A stretch of DNA of 64,000 nucleotides, taken from contig JAUCBN010000011.1 of assembly GCA_035048815.1 (NCBI GenBank), positions 18,182,001-18,246,000 on the forward strand, written 5' to 3'. Made by a program: the position numbers and the translations under genes. The DNA comes from Abelmoschus esculentus. Its lineage: Eukaryota; Streptophyta; Magnoliopsida; Malvales; Malvaceae. Shown here one piece after another: positions 1 to 11,576 of the stretch (the first letter of the stretch is position 1; each line of letters starts with the position of its first letter). The notes below the pieces were generated by a model. It saw nothing but the letters and a program-made list of their open reading frames with translations. It did not search any database and was not told where the DNA came from.

Positions 1-905
1 CTAGAGAAGAGACCAAGAAGCATTGCGGATATCGGCAATGTGAGACGGCCTCCTTCGCTGGTGGACCTTTGTGTTAGAACAACAATTGATAATGTAAGGT
101 ACTTTGGAGATGTCGGTGAGACGGATATGCATCTGCTCGAACGTATTCTACCACATTGATCGGTTGATCAGTTATTGCATGTGGAAAAGAGTACAAAAGT
201 AAGTTGTTGTCCTGCATTGTATGTGCCAGAATTAGGTGTTTTCCTTTGGTTCTGTATATTTAATAGGTATTGATCGATTGGTGTAGGAAAGGGATCTTAC
301 TCCAGTAACCGATAAGCTATGGAAGAATTTCTATGAGCTGCAATTTGGTCGCGAGAGTATGAAAGTCGTAATTGAGAGGATGAAACTAAAGAAAGTCTTG
401 TTTAGATGGAGACAGTTGTAGGAGGTAACCTTTAACGATTTTTTACGTAGCTAGGCTGTGGATGCCTTTGCATGTTTTCGAGCACTGCCATATCAACTTC
501 CCTGCTAAAGTTGAATGATTTGTTGCAGGCAAAATTGGAAGATGTTAAAGATGCTGAGAACAAAGCTATTGATCAGCTGAGACAACTATACAAGAAAGAA
601 GATGCTCGTAATCTCCTTATTCTCTGAATCATTTATAACAATATAAACCATGGTTTCGACAAGAAGTATGCTTGCTACCAGGGATTCATATAGCGGTCCG
701 CTACCCCAATAGCGGCCACGATTTAGCAATAGTGACACTGTCCGAAATTGTTATTGTAAAAAATTAGTTTGTAGCAAACAAGATTTTGGCATTTGTGTGT
801 GTGTGTTCCAACACCTATGCTCTTTGCATAATCGGAATTTCTTACCTTGACTTAAATTTGATTAGGAAAACAAAGTCGGCAGGTTCAGCTTTGCATAAAG
901 GTTCT

Positions 906-1169
906 TGTAGAAAATAGTCTCTGTTACTTATTTTATTACTGAGCCGAATGGCTTCTTATATAGACTCTTGTTGTAAGAGTTTTACAATAACTAAAAATAG
1001 GACTCTAATCTCTTAAACAAATAGGAATCTAATCTCTTAATGAGATAAGAGTTTCAACATACTAATAACTCCTAAAATATAAGAGTTAGTCCTAATCGAC
1101 TTAGTCCTATTAAATAGAACTTTATCCTAATAATAATATTATTATTTTATCTAACACTTATAACTAACA
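906..1169 (-). repeat. 3' LTR of copia-1
   Basis: 264-bp direct repeat of 5599-5872. Plus-strand ends are TGTAGAAAA and ATAACTAACA. It lacks about 10 bp (CAGAGTGAAA region) present near the edge of the other copy and has scattered substitutions, so the insertion is not recent. Confidence 0.92.
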
Positions 1170-1176
1170 CTCCCCC

Positions 1177-1770
1177 TCAAACTGGAGTATATATGTTGTA
1201 TATACCCAGTTTGAATGAAAGCTCATCGAAGGTAACTCTTGGAAGGGTTTTGGTGAAAATATCTGCCAATTGCTTCTTAGTAGACACATATTGTAGGTTT
1301 GTCACTCCACTATTGACTTTCTTGTGAATGAAGTGTCGATCTATCTCAATGTGCTTCGTTCTATCATGTTGCACAGGGTTCTTTGCTATACTTATGGCCG
1401 ATTGACTATCACTGAAAATCTCAAAACTTTTGTCGCCTTCACTTTCCAGTTTTAGTTCTGTAAGTAGTTTTTTAATCCATATCCCTTCACATATTCCAAG
1501 GGTCATAGCTCTGTATTCTGACTCAGCACTGCTTCGAGAAACCACAGCTTGTTTCGTGCTTTTCCATGTTACAAGATTTCCCCAAACATAGGAACAGTAG
1601 CCACTCACTGATCTTCTATCAGTCAATTCTCCTGCCCAACTTGCATCAGTATAGATCTTTACTGATCTATCTTGATTTTTCCTGAATATAAGTCCAGCAC
1701 CAGGTGTAAACTTCAAGAATCTAAGTATTCTCTTTACTGCTTCCATGTGTTCTTCCTTAGGATCACTCAT
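1177..1770 (-). pseudogene. copia-1 RNase H remnant
   Basis: 197 codons with the copia RNase HI pattern: YTDASWAGE, DRRSVSGYC, SSAESEYRAM, FSDSQSAISIAKN, KHIEIDRHFIHKK and LADIFTKTLP. The stop lies about 7 bp from the 3' LTR, as is usual for copia. Key acidic residues (D, E, D) are visible. It is separated from the reverse transcriptase by a frame break near 1780-1990. Confidence 0.9.
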
Positions 1771-1994
1771 ATATTGACTGACTACACTAACAGAGTACGC
1801 AATATCTGGTCGTGTTAGAGATAGATAAATTAGTTTACCAACTAACTTTTGATTATTTCTTTGTTTGTTGGATTTTTATTCTTTTCCTTGCTGAACTTCA
1901 AGGCTGGATCCATAGGAGTCTCGATTGGTTTGCAGCCTAACATTCTTGTTTCTGTAAGAAGGTCTAGCACATATTTTCTTTGATTGATGAAAAT

Positions 1995-2771
1995 TCATTC
2001 TTTGGATCGGGTAACTTCCATACCAAGAAAATACCTCATGTTCCCTAGGTCCTTAGTTTGTAATTCTTTTGCCAAGTTCCCTTTTAATTCTTCTATCTCT
2101 TTTTCATTGTTTCCAGTGATAATAATATCATCTACATATACTATTAACAGAGTCATCTTACCATTCGAGTCACCTTTCTTGAATAAAGTGTGATCGGCTT
2201 GACTTTGCTTGAATCCTCCTTGTATCATTGCTTTAGCAAATGCATCGAACCATGCTCTAGGTGATTGCTTTAAACCATATAGGGATTTCTCGAGTTTGCA
2301 GACAATATTTTTTGTGAATTTCCCTTCTAGTCCCGGTGATACCTCCATGTAAACATCTTCTTCCAGATTCCCATTTAAAAAGGTATTTTTAATATTCAAC
2401 TGATGCAACTTCCAATCCATATTGACTGCTATTGATAATAAAATCCTAATAGTGTTCAACTTTGCAACAAGTGCAAATGTTTCCTGATAATCAATACCAT
2501 AGGTTTGTGAAAAAACTTTAGCAACCAACTTTGCCTTATACCTTTCTATGCTCCCATCTGATTTGTATTTGATTGTGAAAATCCACTTACACCTAACAGC
2601 TTTCTTTCCATGTGGTAACTCAGTCAGATTCCATGTGTTATTCTTTTGTAAAGCTTTTATTTCTTCTTCCACTGCTTTTCTCCATTCTGGAATTTGGAGT
2701 GTTTCTGCCACATTTTTTGGTACCTTCTTACTATCAATGCTAGCCGTAAATACCCTGAAATCATATTGCAA
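1995..2771 (-). pseudogene. copia-1 reverse transcriptase remnant
   Basis: An open stretch of about 258 codons has the copia RVT_2 domain: WRKAVEEEIKAL, NNTWNLTELP, CKWIFTIKYKSDG, SLYGLKQSPRAWF and the polymerase motif YVDDIIITG. The stretch between this and the integrase (2771-3340) and between this and RNase H (1771-1994) is out of frame. The family ancestor used one continuous polyprotein, so this is a fragment. Confidence 0.9.
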
Positions 2772-3340
2772 TTTTTCATTTTCAACATTATTGTTCTCGG
2801 TTTCAACACTTCTATCTTCTGTTTTATAGTAGGAACAAGGTCTGTTTTAACACTTCTATATTCTGTTTCAGTGACAGGTATAGGATCTGTTTCAGCACCA
2901 ATAATTTCTGTTTTAGTAGCAGGAATCGAGTCTAGTCTTTGGCTAACGCTAGGCTAGTCTGCAGTGGCCTTTTTCCTTCTCGAATAAACATGGATTTGAG
3001 ATGGTGTATTTTTGGTCGAAGGACTAGGAAGCTGGGATAAAGGAGAGGATAATTCAGTGATTATATCCTCTCGGTTAGTCATATTATTTTCAGTAGGAGC
3101 TGAAATAATTGACTAATGAGAAATAGTAGTAGGAAAAGGGAAAATAGGTTGCTCAGGTATATGAACATGCTGAAATTCCATAGAATTTTCCCCTGAATTT
3201 CTGACTCGAAAAAATATGGTGTATCTTCAAAAAGGTTACATCAAAAGAAACATAAGTTTTTCTTGTGGATGGAGAATAACATTTGTAGACTTTTTGACTA
3301 GGAGAATACCCTATGAAGAAACATTTGACATCTTTAGGAT

Positions 3341-4498
3341 CTAATTTGCTGCGATGATGTTGGTATATATGTACAAAGGCAGTACACCCAAAAACTCTAG
3401 GAGGAATGTTTGAATGTAAAGGTTTAAAGTGAGGGAAGTGGTCAAGAAGAATCTTACTAGGAATTTTGAACCCAATTTTTTTCTTGGCATCCTATTTATG
3501 AGATAGGTAGCTACAAAATTGCCTCCCCCCAAAGGTACTTAGGTGCACAGACCGAGAAAAGTAGAGACCTTGTAACCTCTAGAATATGTTGGTTTTTTCT
3601 CTCTGTCACTCCATTTTGTTGGGGTGTATTGACACATGAAGTAAGATGAACTATTCCTTTTTCTCGAAAGAAAGAACCAAGAGAAGAACTTAAGTATTCA
3701 CTCCCGTTGTCACTTCGAAGTAGTTTTATTTTTGTGTCAAACTGGGTTGAAATTTTTTGGTAGAAGTTCTTAAAGATGGTTTCTACTTCAGATTTGTCTT
3801 TCATAAGATAGACCCATGTGTTTCGAGAGTGGTCATCAATGAAGGAAATAAATCACCTATATCCGGATACAGTTTTGACAGAGGAAGGACCCCATATGTC
3901 ACTGTGAATGATTGAAAAAGGTGTTGTGGGTTCATATGTATTTGAGGCATAAGGTTTGCGAGAATGTTTTGCAAGCTGAAAAGATTCACAATTGAATAAA
4001 GATGGATTTTTATTAACAAATAAGTATGGTAACATCTTGGATAAATAAAAGAAATTTGGATGTCCTAATCGATAGTGCCGTAACAAAACCTCATTTGTGC
4101 TAAGAGTGGAGAGAAAAACTTGTTTCCTAAGAGAGATAAAGAAGGTATGATAAGGAGAGATACATCCTTCGAGTATGTATAAGCCCTTTAGTAACCTAGC
4201 TTTGCCAATCGCCTTCTTCGAGTCTTGTTCCTGAAAAGTACAACCACCAATGCCAAAAAATATTACACTTGGATTCATGAACTAACTTGCTAACAGAAAG
4301 CAAATTACATGTAAGCTTAGGAATATAGAGAACATTGTGAAGAGTTAAATTATTATTCAAGGTAACTAAACCACTTCTTTCGACTGGAGTAAGGGTACCA
4401 TCAGCAATTCGAATTGTTGGAAGATTAACAACACCATAGTTCTCCAAAATAGTAAAATCCCCTATCATATGGTATGATGCTCCAGAGTCCACTATCCA
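3341..4498 (-). pseudogene. copia-1 protease and integrase remnant
   Basis: Starts with the protease active-site motif VDSGASYHM near 4498. It continues through a GAG-pre-integrase zinc region (LGHPNFFYLSKM...CESFQLAKH) and the integrase core with IHSDIWGPS, LLRSDNGSEY and NGVTERKNQH, that is, the D, D and E positions. The segments lie in different frames (breaks near 4200, 3850-3804 and 3520), so frameshifts have split the domain. The catalytic residues survive but continuity does not. Confidence 0.82.
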
Positions 4499-5523
4499 TT
4501 AAATAGTGGATTTGGAAAAAGAGTTACCTACAGTAGCAGCATGTGCAATGTTGGAAGATTGAGGTGTCATATTGTTCAGAAGTTGTTGCAATGTGATAAT
4601 CTGTTCCTTAGTAAAGGGACTCGACAATGATTCTTGGGTAGCCACATTAGCTTCATTTGGAACTTTGGATTGAGTAGGCTTCCAATCAGTAGGTTTGCCA
4701 TGGAGTTTCCAGCATTGATCTTTCCAATGGACAGGCTTTCGACAGTGTTCACACCATGGTCGATTTCTCCTAGTTTGGTTCTTAGGATGAGAATTAGTGA
4801 CAAGAGCTGCAACATCTGGTTGAATTGGTGGTGCTATCACTGTTGTTTTTCTACTGTCTTCTCTTCGAATTTCTGAAAAAACCTTTCGTACCAATGGAAG
4901 AGGTTTAGTTGTCAATATTCTTCCTTTAGCCCCGTCAAACTCTCCATTTAATCCAGATAAGAACTGGAAAATTCCCCTCTGATTTTTCTGTTGACCATAT
5001 AAAAGACTATCCTCTTGACACTTCCACTCATTGTTCTCGTATAAACAAGTTGTTGTCAATACTTGTTGAGAAGACCATAGTATTGCACAATTGAAAAATC
5101 TCCTTGTCGAAGATATTTGATGAGATTTTCTATCCGAAAGAGTTCTATAGTATTATCATTATTCGAATAGGTATCCCTTGTTGCTTCTCATATTTCTGCT
5201 GTTGTTTGATATAGCATGAAATTCTCCCCAACTTCAGGAAGCATTAAATTGATCAAACATGACATAATCCTGGTGTTTTCACTCAGCCAGGTGCTATACT
5301 TTGGATCTGTTTTTGTCGGAATGATCATGGAATTCGAGAGGTACTCAATCTTCCTTCTTCCACTGATGTATAGTCGTGCTGGTTGGGACCATGAGAGATA
5401 ACTATTCTCATTTAATTTGTAGGTTGTTATCGGACAAAGGGATGAATCAGACAATATATTTTCTGATTGTGAGGAATTGTTTTGAGAACTAATCTCAGAA
5501 GAGGATTGATTTGGATTAGTCAT
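4499..5523 (-). pseudogene. copia-1 gag remnant
   Basis: Reading starts at MTNPNQSSS (ATG at 5523), 75 bp inside the 5' LTR, and shows a copia gag N-terminus with YLSWSQ. A break lies between 5188 and 5059. The C-terminal part holds a zinc knuckle, CEHC-x4-H-x4-C, near 4760-4720. The frame closes at a stop just before the protease motif. Gag would form the nucleocapsid-like particle. At least two breaks exclude a full product. Confidence 0.8.
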
Positions 5524-5598
5524 GAGGAGAAACTAATCCGAGAAGAAGAAACAAGAATTCAAATTGAGAGAAATCAGGATCGCTCTAACTTGATACCA

Positions 5599-5872
5599 TG
5601 TAGAAAACAGAGTGAAATAGTCTCTATTACTTATTTTATTACTGAGCTGAATGGCTTCTTATATAGACTCTTGTTGCAAGAGTTTTACAATAACTAAAAA
5701 TAGGACTCTAATCTCTTAAACAAATAGGACTTCAATCTCTTAATGAGATAAGAATTTCAACATACTAATAACTTCTAAAATATAGGAGTTAGTTCTAATC
5801 GACTTAGTCCTATTAAATAGAACTTTATCCTAATAATAATATTATTATTTTATCAAACACTTATAACTAACA
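5599..5872 (-). repeat. 5' LTR of copia-1
   Basis: 274-bp LTR copy. Its inner edge at 5599 meets the primer-binding site and its outer edge is followed by the coding remainder of the Elongin-A exon (GTTCCACCT). Confidence 0.92.
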
Positions 5873-6442
5873 GTTCCACCTTCAAGCAAAAGAGGTTTTT
5901 TTTCTGGTAACATTCTTTGTTTCTCTGAAGTTTATCGGTTTCTTATTGTAATATATTCGGTTTTGATTTTCGTATCCGTTAATAAATAGTGTATTTCTCG
6001 GATTGTTGGTTCTGTTTATAAAAATCTTAACCTCTTCACTAGGTAGTGGACCTGGCTGCAGCTTCTCCAATGGAAAGAGCAATATAATGAAGAAAGCCAA
6101 GATAAATTTTATATGGAGGTAATCATTTTTCTCTGTTACCTCTACAATGATTGGCATCGAGATTAATTGTACTTTTCTTCTCATTCTATCTATAAACAGT
6201 CAGGAAGTGAAAAACCTTGCAGTCATTAAGAAAAAAGCAGTGCAGAGTCATCACAGGTAATATCGTTGCCTGTATAGTAATTCTATTTTATGTCGAACAA
6301 CCATCCATTAGTCGACCCAACCCCTCATTACATTGTCTTCTTGAAACCCAGTGGTACCGCCATAGGAAACTCGAGTGGGTTTTGCGGAAAGAATTCTGCT
6401 TCAACATCGAAGCATATGAAACCGTTGGAGAGGAGATGTTAG

Positions 6443-6654
6443 AAGACTGTTCGTCAAAGTTTCAGAGTATAGTCCTCAAAAGGTTCTGCTACCCCCCTTC
6501 TCTTTTATCTTTGTAATATTTAGAAAGTAATAATGGATCTGTCTGGGTCTTCAGAATAAACATTTTTTTCATAATGTAATCATTTGTAAGGTTTTTGCAT
6601 TTTCCTTCTAATAGAATCATAGGGAAAAAGACTTGTTGGCTTTACACAAAGGTC
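6443..6654 (+). other. 3' flank or UTR of the Elongin-A pseudogene
   Basis: T-rich sequence after the pseudogene stop with no further coding homology. It is probably the old 3' untranslated region and ends at the ATTCA target duplication of copia-2 (6655-6659). No polyadenylation signal could be assigned with confidence. Confidence 0.35.
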
Positions 6655-6659
6655 ATTCA

Positions 6660-6862
6660 TGTTAGATTTCCCTCAGTACAGCTCAGCTTACCTCAATAGA
6701 TCAAGCTTCAAGCATCTAGATTCAGTTAATCTGTTAGGTGGTTATACAAGTTAGTTATCAATGTAAACTCAAGCTATAAATTGGATATCTCTCTATCCTG
6801 TAATTCATCCGAAATGGAATGAATCTTCACATTAGTATATCCTTTATTCTTTATGCTCAACA
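6660..6862 (+). repeat. 5' LTR of copia-2
   Basis: 203 bp, TGTTAGATTTCCC to CTCAACA, nearly the same as 11315-11517. It is followed directly by TGGTATCAG, the initiator-Met type primer site. Confidence 0.93.
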
Positions 6863-6930
6863 TGGTATCAGTTGCTGGATTCTGATCTCCAACTGTCGTC
6901 TGCGGTTGTGCTTTCTAAGCTCCTTCATCC

Positions 6931-7783
6931 ATGGCGTCTCCTCTATTATCTGCAGAAGAAGTGCTACTCGAGTCCTCCACTTTCTCTAACAAAAGGGTCA
7001 ATGTGTGTCTCACTGAAACAAACTACTTACTGTGGAAACAAGTCATCCTCACTATTAGAGGACTAGGACTAGAAGGCTATCTCAATGGATCCATACCTCC
7101 ACCAGCCCAAGTAGTTAAGATTCGAGCAGGTGAAGATGTTCTCAATCCTTTGTATACTCAATACCTCAAAAACAATTGCTCTCTAGCTTCTTGGTTGCTA
7201 TCTACAGTTAGTCCTCATATTCTGTCGTAATTTGTGGGTGCTGAGACTACGTCTTCTGTTTAGAAAGCCACAATCTGCCACTCTCTCAACCATCAAGGTC
7301 ATGAACCTGCACTGTCGCCTACGATCATTAAAGAAAGGCGCTTAATCTATCACTGAGTATACTATGACAATTAAACAAATATGTGATCTATTAGCTTCAT
7401 GTGGTAGTATTGTCTCCGAGGTTGAGCATATCGCCACTATACTCAATGGACTACCCATAGAATTTGAACCCTCTATTGTTGCAGTAACAGTAAGCAAAGA
7501 ATCATATTTTGTTGATAATATTTTGTCAATCCTGGTAGATGTAGAATCAAGAATGGAGGATTCTACAAGATTTCCTGTTAGGGTCAATTACACACAGTAC
7601 AAGTCAACTTTAGGTAACCCTCGTAATCCTCAAACTACTCCTGGTTCACCATATGAGCAGCCCTCACAATCGAAAACCACATTCAATAATGCAATACGAT
7701 ACAAGGGTAGACCCAGACCTCAATGCCAGTTATGCGGAAAATTGGGCCACCTGGTCAATCGTTGTTGGCATAGGTTTGATTAA
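6931..7783 (+). pseudogene. copia-2 gag remnant
   Basis: ATG at 6931 (MASPLLSAEEV) opens a gag with NVCLTETNYLLWKQ, typical of plant copia. It stops at 7228-7230 and resumes out of frame at 7364. A zinc knuckle CQLC-x4-H-x4-C lies at about 7720-7765. The distance from primer site to start codon is short, as usual in RE1-like elements. Confidence 0.85.
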
Positions 7784-7959
7784 AATTTCAAAGGAATCTC
7801 GCACCAATCTAGACAACCTTCCTCAGCTCAGGTGAATAATTGCTCTTGCTGCTCTATTAATGTCCTAGACTCTACCTGCAACTCACGGAATTGTGAAGAA
7901 AATCAAGAAGATATTCAAGAAGAGACTATTTAAGTCAACTCTCTTATGATGGATGGAAC

Positions 7960-9241
7960 AATGGCTTACTCCAAATGGTTTCCTGACTCAGGAACGACGC
8001 ATCATGTAACTAACAATGGTGCAACGCTTCGAAACAAAGCAGTCTAAACTAACAAGGGTAAGGTTCACTTAGGTGATGATACTACTTTTCACATTACACA
8101 CACCGGTAATGCATGTGTTACCGGTTCTAATAGAACTCTTCTTTTAGAATAAGTGTTGTGTGTGCCCAAGATTACCAAGAATTTCATGTCAGTAGCTAAG
8201 TTTGCAAATGATATAATATTTTTTTTAATTCCATGCTATCTAGTGTTGGCAACTACTATTGTATAAAGGATGTCAACACTAGAATCACATTGATGAAAGG
8301 AGATTTGGATGGAAGACTATACAGTTTTAGCTACCCTTCGCTTGACTCCAGAACTGCTTCTTTACATCATACCATTGTCAACGATGATAATGAATATTGG
8401 TTGTGGCACAAAAGATTAGGGCATCCAACTGTAGATGTTGTCAAAGCAATAAAATCATTAGCTCCTATAGATAAAACTATTTTATGTGAAGCATGTCAAC
8501 TAGGCAAAAGCCATGTATTACCATTTCATGCTTCTCACGGTGTGTACAACAAGCCTTTCGAATTAATAGAAATTGATGTATAGGGTCCAGCTCCACTTAT
8601 CTCTAATGACTTTCGTTATTTTGTTATCTTTGTGAATATGTTTATTAAAAATACATGGTTATTTTTGCTTAAGCACAAGCATGAAGTCAAGATTGCCTTT
8701 GAGTCGTTTGAAGCAATGGTAAAAACACAATTTGAATCTTCTATCATGACAGTGCAAACAGACAATGGAGGAGAATTTTATTTTCTCGAGAGTACAGCAG
8801 CCAGGCTGGGAATTAAACTTAGAAAAACTTGCACACACACATCCCAATAGAATGGTGTGGTCGAGAGAAAACAGACACATCGTTGAGACAACCCTAACTC
8901 TTCTAGCACAAGCATCTCTACCATTGAAGTACTGGTCCTATGCAGTGTTGAGTTCAGTCTTCCTCATCAACAGACTCCCAATTCGCACATTGAACAACTT
9001 GTCACCTTTTCAGAAACGCTATGGCACACATCCAGATTACACATTTCTTGAAGTGTTTGGATGTCAATGTTTTTCTCACATTCGACCCTACAACAATCAC
9101 AAGCTTGAGTGCAGATCCAAGGCTTGCACATTCCTCGGCTATTCACCCTCATTTCATGGTTATCTTTGCATAGACAAAGGTGGTCGTATATTTACTTCTC
9201 GTAGTGTGATTTTTAATAAACAAATGTTTTCTTTTTCATAG
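7960..9241 (+). pseudogene. copia-2 protease and integrase remnant
   Basis: Protease motif WFPDSGTTHHVTNN is near 7975-8015. The GAG-pre-integrase region WLWHKRLGHPTVD...CEACQLGKSH lies at 8395-8515. The integrase core is recognisable from IEIDV (followed by a TAG at about 8581), VQTDNGGEF (8753-8777) and NGVVERK (about 8851), then the C-terminal region PLKYWSYAVL to LGYSPSFHGY. Internal stops and a frame change near 8770-8850 break it. Confidence 0.85.
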
Positions 9242-9752
9242 ATAACTAAAGGAGACAATGAAGAGATTGTCGAATTTCAGTCCACAACAGTTCTTGTCCT
9301 TCACAAGGTGCACACTAAACATAATCCACTAGAGCATGTTGAAGTACCACCTCAAGAAAGACCTTCCTCCATGACAGATGAGGAGCATCATGAATCTAAC
9401 GACACTGCACCACATTTTCAAGAGGATCCACATGAAGAAATTCCTACAATACTTAAAGTAGAAGTGGAAGCTGGAAATCTAATAGAAAACTCTCCAGTTG
9501 AATACCATCATGAGACCGCAGTTGCAACAAATGATGAAGCTACATCAAATAATGATGACCCTAATATCGACCAGTCTGCTCAGCAATAGACAATTGGAGA
9601 AGTCCGTCACAATCCACCTGTTGAATCCAACCCACCAACTACCACTCGAACAAAGAAAAAGAAATCTAGTGTAAACACCCATGCCATGATCACAAGAAGC
9701 AAGGATGGTATTATCAAGCCAAAAGTTTATAATCTATAGTTGAAAAAAGTAC

Positions 9753-10710
9753 CTAACACTATTCAAGAGGCTCTTGAAGATGATGAGTGGAGGGAAAATA
9801 TAATGGATGAATATGATGCCCTTCTTTGCAATGGAACATGGGACCTTGTTGAGCTACCTAATGAAAGGAAAACTGTGGGTTGTAAATGATTATTCAGAAT
9901 TAAGAGAAATGTCGATGGCCCTGTGGAAAGGCTCAAGGCCAGACTTGTGGCCAAAGGCTATTCCCAAATACCAGGATATGATTTTCTCGATACATATAGT
10001 CCTGTTGTTTGATTTGCAACAATCAATATACTTATCTCATTGGTTGTTACATGTAAATGGCAAATGAAGCAAGTAGATGTCAATAATGCATTTTTCAAGG
10101 TAGAGCTAGGAGAAGACGTGTTCATACAGCAGGTTCTAGGCTTCGAGCAAGGTTCAAGCAGTGACAAGATCTTGGTATGTAAGCTCAAGAAAGAACTTTA
10201 TGGCTTATGACAAGCACCGAAAAACTGGTTTCTCAAATTAAAAGAATTCTTGTGCCAATTAGGATTCATTTCCTCCAAAGTTGATTCCTCACAGTTCATC
10301 TACAAGTCTGAAAATTATCTCACCTATCAAGTAGTCTATGTGGATGACATTCTCATCACAGAAAATTCTTCATAGTTTATAGACAGAATCATTCAAGACC
10401 TGCACAGGAAGTTCTCGCTCAAAGATCTTGGACAATTAAGTTTCTTTCTTGGGATAGAAGCAAAACTATATGAAAGTGGTCTGATACTGTCTCAAAGAAA
10501 GTTTATTACAGAACTGCTTCAAAAAGTTCATCTTCATGACTCCAATGCTGTAGCAACACCTATGGCAACTAATGTCAAACTTAGCAAGTTTGATGGTAAA
10601 CCAGTCAAAAACATACAACTGTACAAGAGCATAGTTGGAGCATTGCCATATGTATATCATACTTGCCCAGATATCTCTTTTTTTGTTAACAAAACAGCTC
10701 AATTTTTGTA
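9753..10710 (+). pseudogene. copia-2 reverse transcriptase remnant
   Basis: Copia RT motifs follow in order: NGTWDLVELP, a VARLVAKGY-like region, LYGL-x-QAPKNW and VYVDDILIT (10330-10360). Three in-frame TGA codons at 9887-9889, 10010-10012 and 10208-10210 replace positions where Trp, Arg and Arg are expected. The latter two fit CGA to TGA change at a CpG. Another stop lies near 10374. Confidence 0.85.
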
Positions 10711-10841
10711 AAATCCTAGAAAAGTCACTGATTAGCTGTCAAAAGAATTCTCAAATACTTGAGAGGTACCATGGATCATGGCCTATGGTTCTCAACACAA
10801 ATTCCAGGCTCTATGAGCATAAATGCCTTCTCTGATGCAGA

Positions 10842-11336
10842 TTGGGGGGAGATGTAGATGATCGAAGATCCGTATCAGGGTATTGTGTTTTTAATGGAAA
10901 TCACCTACTCACATGGAGCTCTAAAAAACAAAAGGCAATGTTAAGATCCACAGCTGAAGCCGAGTACAGAAGCATGGCTGATACAGCAGCAGAAGTCACC
11001 TGGATAAGAGTAGTACTAGATGAAATGGGAGCAATAGTGAATAATCATCCTCGAATCTATTGCGACAACACTAGTATTGTTGCCATGGCTACTAATCTGA
11101 TTCTTCATGCAAAGATTAAACATATTAAACTTGACGTACACTTTGTAAGAAAAAAAGTAGTTGTAAAAGAATTACAAGTAAACCATGTTCTAACCAACGA
11201 TCAAATTGTTGATTCTCTCACCAAGCCATTGGCCATTCAAATATTTGAAGATTTTAGGAGGAAGCTTACAGTGGTGGAAAACCAGGAAGTGTTTCCAGAC
11301 CTAAGTAGGGTGAATGTTAGATTTCTCTCAGCATAG
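10842..11336 (+). pseudogene. copia-2 RNase H remnant
   Basis: Pattern DDRRSVSGYCVF, LTWSSKKQKAM, STAEAEYRSMADT, IYCDNTSIVAMA, KHIKLDVHFVRKK and IVDSLTKPL is diagnostic of RE1-like copia RNase H. It is open for 164 codons, but the preceding DADWGG motif is shifted in frame, so it is not continuous with the reverse transcriptase. Confidence 0.88.
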
Positions 11337-11517
11337 CTCAGCTTACCTGAACAGATCAAGCTTCAAGTTTCTAGATTCAGTTAATCTGTTAGGTGGTTAT
11401 ACAAGTTAGTTATCAATGTAAACTCAAGCTATAAATTGGATGTCTCTCTATCCTGTAATTCATCCGAAATGGAATGAATCTTCACAGTAGTATATCCTTT
11501 ATTCTTTATGCTTAACA
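11315..11517 (+). repeat. 3' LTR of copia-2
   Basis: 203 bp, TGTTAGATTTCTC to CTTAACA. The RNase H frame reads a few codons into it (stop near 11336). Confidence 0.93.
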
Positions 11518-11571
11518 TGGTAAAGCTTGATCTGTTGAGGTAAGCTGAGGTGTGCTGAGGTAAATCTAACA
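11518..11571 (-). repeat. Inverted partial LTR copy at the copia-2 terminus
   Basis: TGGTA (11518-11522, identical to the first five primer-site bases at 6863) is followed by AAGCTTGATCTGTTGAGG... to AAATCTAACA. This is the reverse complement of the first ~49 bp of the LTR. It ends exactly at the ATTCA duplication. Confidence 0.88.
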
Positions 11572-11576
11572 ATTCA

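Larger units (their letters stand above)
906..5872 (-). mobile_element. copia-1, Ty1/copia LTR retrotransposon inserted in an Elongin-A exon
   Basis: A full-length element on the minus strand with LTRs at both ends (TG...CA on either strand). Flanking 5-mers are GTTCT (901-905) and GTTCC (5873-5877), a TSD with one mismatch. The primer site lies inside the right LTR: minus-strand TGGTATCAAGTT, 5587-5598, initiator-Met-like at its start. A purine tract (minus strand TTTGAGGGGGAG) abuts the left LTR at about 1170-1182. Domain order on the minus strand is gag, protease, integrase, reverse transcriptase, RNase H, which defines Ty1/copia. The coding region is broken in several places and the element looks dead. 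Lineage within copia was not determined. Confidence 0.92.
1..6442 (+). pseudogene. Elongin-A (Pol II elongation factor SIII subunit A) pseudogene, 5' truncated by the window
   Basis: Seven exons can be followed with matching intron phases: 1-198, 287-424, 529-607, 866-905 continuing at 5873-5906, 6043-6118, 6200-6256 and 6352-6442. The translation matches plant Elongin-A: SLVDLCVRT (BC-box-like, the Elongin C contact), a GDVGETD segment, RDLTPVTDKLW, KQSRQVQLC, KVPPSSKR, SNGKSNIMKKAK and SQEVKNLAVIKKKA. Elongin-A stimulates RNA polymerase II elongation and can act in a cullin ubiquitin ligase. The copy is broken. A TGA at 157-159 stands in the conserved LPH-x-SVDQL stretch, a TAG at 419-421 follows WRQL, and copia-1 splits the fourth exon between the Val and Pro codons of KVPP. 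The stop at 6440-6442 would end the protein. Splice sites were judged by eye and exon 7 is the least certain. What lies upstream of the window is unknown. Confidence 0.85.
6660..11571 (+). mobile_element. copia-2, RE1-like Ty1/copia element with an aberrant inverted 3' terminus
   Basis: Direct LTRs of 203 bp (6660-6862 and 11315-11517) enclose gag-protease-integrase-RT-RNase H on the plus strand. The primer site TGGTATCAG begins at 6863. ATTCA duplications (6655-6659 and 11572-11576) bound the whole unit. The right duplication lies beyond the 3' LTR, after TGGTA and about 49 bp of inverted LTR end, so that extra piece arrived with the insertion. Many stops and frameshifts make the element non-autonomous today. 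Confidence 0.92.

Noticed and set aside
625..627. TGA at 625-627 as a third stop in Elongin-A
   Set aside because: A GT donor at 608 and the phase of the next exon at 866 place it in an intron.
685..730. Short palindrome around TAGCGGTCCGCTA in the Elongin-A intron
   Set aside because: Too short and isolated to call an element. No flanking duplication.
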